Shown piece after piece: positions 61,087 through 64,000 of a DNA stretch of 64,000 bases. The stretch is from positions 62,001 through 126,000 of the forward strand of contig NZ_JAFLNF010000003.1 in NCBI RefSeq assembly GCF_017313085.1. Direction: 5' to 3'. Position 1 is the first letter of the stretch. Every line of letters starts with the position of its first letter. A program made the position numbers and the translations under genes. Source of the stretch: Roseibium limicola (GTDB lineage Bacteria > Pseudomonadota > Alphaproteobacteria > Rhizobiales > Stappiaceae). Under the pieces are notes generated by a model that was not told the origin of the DNA, searched no databases, and saw only the letters and a list, made by a program, of their open reading frames with translations.

Positions 61087-62277
61087 ATGTCATTGGACAC
61101 GCCCACGCTGTTTTCAGCCATTACACTCGCCTATTTGACCGGCGCTGTTTTAATGGCGGTCCTTGCGCTTTCGGTGCGGGGCCTGCCCAGCTCGGTCCGC
61201 TCGAGCTGGCTCATCTGGGCGGTGGCTCTCGCACTCTCGGCAGGCGGCACCTATATGGTCGGGCAGCGTGGTGCGATCCCCGCGTGGATGAGTATCACTG
61301 TCGCAAACGCACTGGTTCTTGCGAGTTTTGGCTTGCGGCCGAATTCCCTCAGCCTTCTGACCCGCAACCAATTTGCTTATCTGTACCTGCCGTTGACTGC
61401 GGTAGGTGGCTGGCTTGCGCTCAACACCATGTCCTGGTTTGCCGACACCATCAGTTTTCGAGTTGTCTTCATCAATTCCTTCTGCCTGCTGTCTTCCGCA
61501 CTCTGCATCCGTGAGGCCCTCCTGCTGCGCAAGGAAACCCCGATATCCGGCGTCATTCTGATTGTTGCGTTTGCCTGCGACATGTTCGCTCGGACGGCCT
61601 TTATTCTCAGTCAACTCTGGCTGCATGCTGACAATTTCCTGGCGACGTTCCAATCCACATCGCTCAAGCTATGCCTGATCGGCCTGATGGTCGCGATTGT
61701 CTTGAAGATGATCGGGCTGGGGTTAGCTCTGTTTGAAAAGCTGCAGTGGAACTTCCAGCGGCTTGCTGATCGCGACCCGTTGACGTTGCTTTACAACCAG
61801 AAGGGGCTTCAATCGGTCTTCTCAGAAGCCTCCGACCCAGAGACCAAAACTCCTGGTCATGGTGCTCTGATCGTTCTGGAAATCACCGATTTCAGCAAAA
61901 TCCGCAAGCGTTACGGAAACTCCATGGGAGAAGCTGTCTTGCGGCTGATCGCCCAGACCTGCCGCGAGATGCTGGAGCAACCGCAACAGGCCGCTCACCT
62001 TCACACAAACCACTTTGTGCTGATGCTTCCAGGCGCCACAACTGCCCAGACCAACTCCCTGCTGCATCGAATCCGTTTGTGCCTGCAGTTGGAAAGCAAT
62101 CTTGCATCCCAGCACAAACTCCCAATCTCCGTCGATGCCGGGGTTGCCCTTTATGCCTCTGGGGCCTCACTTCCGGAGATCCTGAACGAAGTAGATCAAA
62201 ACTTGCGTACTGGACGTGAGCAGAAAACATCAAGCCCTCTCGCTTCAGAAAGCCACGCCCGAAAAGCGGCAAGCTAA
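61087..62277 (+). CDS. Membrane GGDEF protein B, degenerate
   Basis: A 396-residue paralogue of the upstream gene. The N-terminal helices (MSLDTPTLFSAITLAYLTGA) match it closely, and the linker DRDPLTLLYNQKGLQ corresponds to DPLTGLANRRAFE in protein A. The first metal-binding strand is LIVLEITDFSKIRK, so the first Asp is Glu. The signature motif is HTNHFVLML in place of GGDEF, so the glycines, Asp and Glu are all lost. It can hardly make c-di-GMP and may act as a regulator or sink of its partner. It is separated from A by a 205-bp gap and has an independent start. Confidence 0.88.
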   Translation: MSLDTPTLFSAITLAYLTGAVLMAVLALSVRGLPSSVRSSWLIWAVALALSAGGTYMVGQRGAIPAWMSITVANALVLASFGLRPNSLSLLTRNQFAYLYLPLTAVGGWLALNTMSWFADTISFRVVFINSFCLLSSALCIREALLLRKETPISGVILIVAFACDMFARTAFILSQLWLHADNFLATFQSTSLKLCLIGLMVAIVLKMIGLGLALFEKLQWNFQRLADRDPLTLLYNQKGLQSVFSEASDPETKTPGHGALIVLEITDFSKIRKRYGNSMGEAVLRLIAQTCREMLEQPQQAAHLHTNHFVLMLPGATTAQTNSLLHRIRLCLQLESNLASQHKLPISVDAGVALYASGASLPEILNEVDQNLRTGREQKTSSPLASESHARKAAS

Positions 62278-62343
62278 TCCAGGTTCGTGCATTTCATTTC
62301 CGGAGACAGACTGCGCAGAACCGCCTTGAAGAATTACTATTTA

Positions 62344-62360
62344 GTAACATATAAAGTTAC
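62344..62360. promoter_or_regulatory. Palindrome upstream of the methyltransferase gene
   Basis: GTAAC and GTTAC flank a 7-bp A/T spacer, 27 bp before the GTG start. It may be an operator, but no regulator gene is adjacent. Confidence 0.4.
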
Positions 62361-62386
62361 AAATAAATTTCATCAAGGAGTGCGCA

Positions 62387-63055
62387 GTGTCCGCTTCGAT
62401 AATCCCAGGATCTGCAGGCGGATACGCCGAAAGGGTCGCGCGCCACGTTCCCGGTCTGTCAGACATGCACCGGATGACTGCACTTTTGCTGCAGGAACAA
62501 GCGCCAGAGGACGCCCATGTTCTGATTGTCGGAGCTGGTGGTGGCCTGGAGCTTAAGGCCATTGCCGATGCCAGACCCAAATGGCGGTTCACTGGCGTGG
62601 ACCCGTCGACAGACATGTTGGATCAAGCGCGCAGCACCCTCAATGCGGCTGCCAACCGTATCCGCTACCACCAAGGCTATATGGATGACGCGCCTTATGG
62701 CCCCTATGACGGCGCAACCTGCCTGCTCACTCTGCATTTCCTTGAGGCTGAAGACCGACTTCGTACGCTGATTGAAATAAGACGTCGATTGAAGCCGGGA
62801 GGCGTTTTTGTTGCCGCACATCACAGCTTTTCCAAAGAGCGTCAGGAAATATGGCTGGCGAGAAATGCGGCCTTTGTCGGCACCTCTGGCATTCCTGTCG
62901 AACAGGTCGCCAAGAACATCGAGGCGATGAAGTCGAGCTTGCCGGTTCTTTCGCCCGCCGATGATGTCGAGCTTCTCCGCCAAGCCGGTTTTTGCGACGT
63001 TGAATTGTTCTACGCCGCCTTCACCTTCAAGGGTTGGGTCTGTCGCAAAGCCTGA
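62387..63055 (+). CDS. Class I SAM-dependent methyltransferase
   Basis: The 222-residue frame starts with GTG at 62387, preceded by AAGGAG. Motif I is VLIVGAGGGLEL (about residues 45-56), the acidic loop end is FTGVDPSTDML, and motif IV-like PYDGATCLLTLHFLE is followed by RRLKPGGVFVAAHHS. It is a Rossmann-fold methyltransferase of the Methyltransf_25 type. The substrate is unknown. It faces an Old Yellow Enzyme gene tail to tail across a perfect 13-bp hairpin. The upstream AT-rich region suggests its own promoter. Confidence 0.87.
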   Translation: MSASIIPGSAGGYAERVARHVPGLSDMHRMTALLLQEQAPEDAHVLIVGAGGGLELKAIADARPKWRFTGVDPSTDMLDQARSTLNAAANRIRYHQGYMDDAPYGPYDGATCLLTLHFLEAEDRLRTLIEIRRRLKPGGVFVAAHHSFSKERQEIWLARNAAFVGTSGIPVEQVAKNIEAMKSSLPVLSPADDVELLRQAGFCDVELFYAAFTFKGWVCRKA

Positions 63056-63078
63056 AAGTATTACAGTCTGACAGACAC

Positions 63079-63116
63079 AAAAGAACCGGCGCCGAAGAGA
63101 GGACGGCGCCGGTTCT
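63079..63116 (-). terminator. Terminator between methyltransferase and OYE genes
   Basis: A perfect 13-bp stem, AGAACCGGCGCCG (63082-63094) and CGGCGCCGGTTCT (63104-63116). On the minus strand it runs into TTTTG, so it primarily ends the OYE gene transcript; the plus strand lacks a T-run. Confidence 0.85.
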
Positions 63117-63194
63117 GTCTGGCAGATCACCCAAGAGGGATGGAGCCCTTTGTCATGGTCGGGCGATCTGCCGAACCTGCTGGGAAGATGCCGC

Positions 63195-64000
63195 TTACGC
63201 GGCCTTTTCTTCGCTGAGGGTCGGATAGTCGGTGTAGCCCTTTTCCGAGCCGCCATAGAAGGTGGACTGGTCCCACTCGTTGAGTGTCGCATCTTTTTCC
63301 AAACGCTCGACCAGGTCGGGATTGGAGATAAAGAGCTTGCCGAAGGCAACCATGTCGACGGCGCCGCTTTCAACAGCGTCAACGGCGAGCTTCCGGTCAT
63401 AACCGTTATTGCCCATCTTCACGCCGTCAAAACGGGCATAAAGCGCTTCAAGGCTGAGGCCCTCTTCCAGTTCACGCGGGCCACCGGTCTGGCCTTCAAC
63501 GAGGTGCAGATAGGCAAGGCCGTAGCTGTTCAGCAGGTCCACGACATGACCGAAGAGTGCCATCGGATCGCTGTCAGAAACGTCATTGGCAGCGGAGAAC
63601 GGGCTGAGACGGATGCCCACCTTGTCGGCGCCGATTTCTGCGGTCACTGCATCCATGACTTCCTTCAGGAAGCGCGTGCGGTTTTCAATGGAGCCACCGT
63701 AAGCGTCCTCACGCTTGTTGGAGCTGTCACGCAGGAACTGGTCGATCAGATAGCCATTTGCGGCATGCACTTCGACGCCATCAAAGCCTGCAGCAATCGC
63801 GTTGGCGGCTGCCTTACGGTAATCGGCGACGATGCCCGGCAGCTCATCAGCTTCCAGCGCACGTGGCTTGGGTGTGTCGACGAACTGCTCGCCGTCAAAG
63901 GTCTTGGAAGCCGCCGCGATGGCTGACGGTCCAACCGGGTCGACACCGCCTGGCTGCAGAACCGGATGCGAAATGCGGCCAACGTGCCAGAGCTGAATGA
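63195..64000 (-). CDS. Old Yellow Enzyme family alkene reductase, start outside window
   Basis: The minus-strand frame is open to the right edge, so the 5' part is missing. The visible protein begins ...IQLWHVGRISHPVLQPGG and continues with PVGPSAI, GFDGVEVHAANGYLIDQFL and NGGYDRKLAVDAVES-like segments; RxxDxYGGSIENRTRF and IGIRLSP-type motifs are typical of OYE and N-ethylmaleimide reductases. The HVGR and HAANGYLIDQF blocks bind FMN and substrate. It should be an NAD(P)H-dependent flavoenzyme reducing activated double bonds. It is convergent with the methyltransferase gene. The assignment to family is secure; the particular substrate is not. Confidence 0.92.
   Translation of the reverse strand, partial: IQLWHVGRISHPVLQPGGVDPVGPSAIAAASKTFDGEQFVDTPKPRALEADELPGIVADYRKAAANAIAAGFDGVEVHAANGYLIDQFLRDSSNKREDAYGGSIENRTRFLKEVMDAVTAEIGADKVGIRLSPFSAANDVSDSDPMALFGHVVDLLNSYGLAYLHLVEGQTGGPRELEEGLSLEALYARFDGVKMGNNGYDRKLAVDAVESGAVDMVAFGKLFISNPDLVERLEKDATLNEWDQSTFYGGSEKGYTDYPTLSEEKAA

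Noticed and set aside
1..64000. CRISPR array, IS element, prophage, tRNA or rRNA genes
   Set aside because: No evenly spaced direct repeats, transposase or integrase motifs, no tRNA-like cloverleaf ending and no rRNA sequence were recognised.

Overview
The window looks like a chromosomal segment from a heterotrophic, probably marine alphaproteobacterium of the Hyphomicrobiales (Rhizobiales), most plausibly near Stappiaceae (Roseibium/Labrenzia type). The support is a fused anthranilate synthase trpE(G) behind a Trp-rich leader peptide, the cobT/cobS pair beside a DUF1289 protein and a retropepsin-like protease, a cydDCABX operon, abundant LysR/GntR/Lrp regulators, DMT transporters, and uniformly GC-rich coding DNA. 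The family placement is inference. I see no rRNA, tRNA, CRISPR array, insertion sequence or prophage, so this is ordinary chromosome with a few specialised loci. Layout: 1-8.7 kb holds the end of a sensor histidine kinase, cobT and cobS (cobalamin assembly), a lipoprotein hydrolase, a short DUF1289 gene overlapping a membrane aspartic protease, a TauE/SafE permease, dusA and a DMT transporter. 8.7-20.8 kb is rich in amino-acid functions: MgtC, an Lrp regulator divergent from a DMT transporter, then D-amino-acid transaminase, an enolase-superfamily racemase (DgcA type) and a DUF1611 protein (DgcN type), all divergent from a LysR regulator with a palindromic operator. Next comes an Asp/Glu/hydantoin racemase at the end of a four-gene spermidine/putrescine-type ABC transporter operon, divergent from a GntR/FCD regulator. 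20.8-32.2 kb: TonB-dependent receptor, the complete cytochrome bd locus cydD-C-A-B-X, a gene-poor 0.7 kb with a plus-strand terminator that suggests a small RNA, and mmsA. 32.3-46.6 kb: LysR, a membrane-anchored unknown, a ROK sugar kinase lacking the usual zinc ligands, an FKBP isomerase, gmd-fcl (GDP-L-fucose), sthA, a cysteine-free sulfite-oxidase-fold periplasmic protein overlapping a GGDEF-EAL protein, an LLM flavin enzyme, a GT87 membrane glycosyltransferase, and a LysR/glyoxalase pair. 46.6-52 kb: the trp attenuator and trpE(G), two paralogous PRC-barrel proteins and a DUF457 membrane protein. 52-64 kb: MarR/MFS efflux pair, secreted alpha/beta hydrolase divergent from a seven-TM AraC regulator, MTA/SAH nucleosidase, ilvD, two tandem membrane GGDEF paralogues (the second clearly dead), a methyltransferase, and the 3' part of an Old Yellow Enzyme gene cut by the window edge. 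The most coherent functional story is D-amino-acid use: DgcN would N-acetylate D-glutamate, DgcA would racemise the N-acetyl product, Dat would transaminate other D-amino acids, and the neighbouring racemase and ABC importer may feed the same chemistry. Signalling through c-di-GMP is the second theme, with one probably bifunctional GGDEF-EAL protein and two degenerate GGDEF membrane proteins. Functions were assigned from protein motifs read directly in the sequence; no database search was run.
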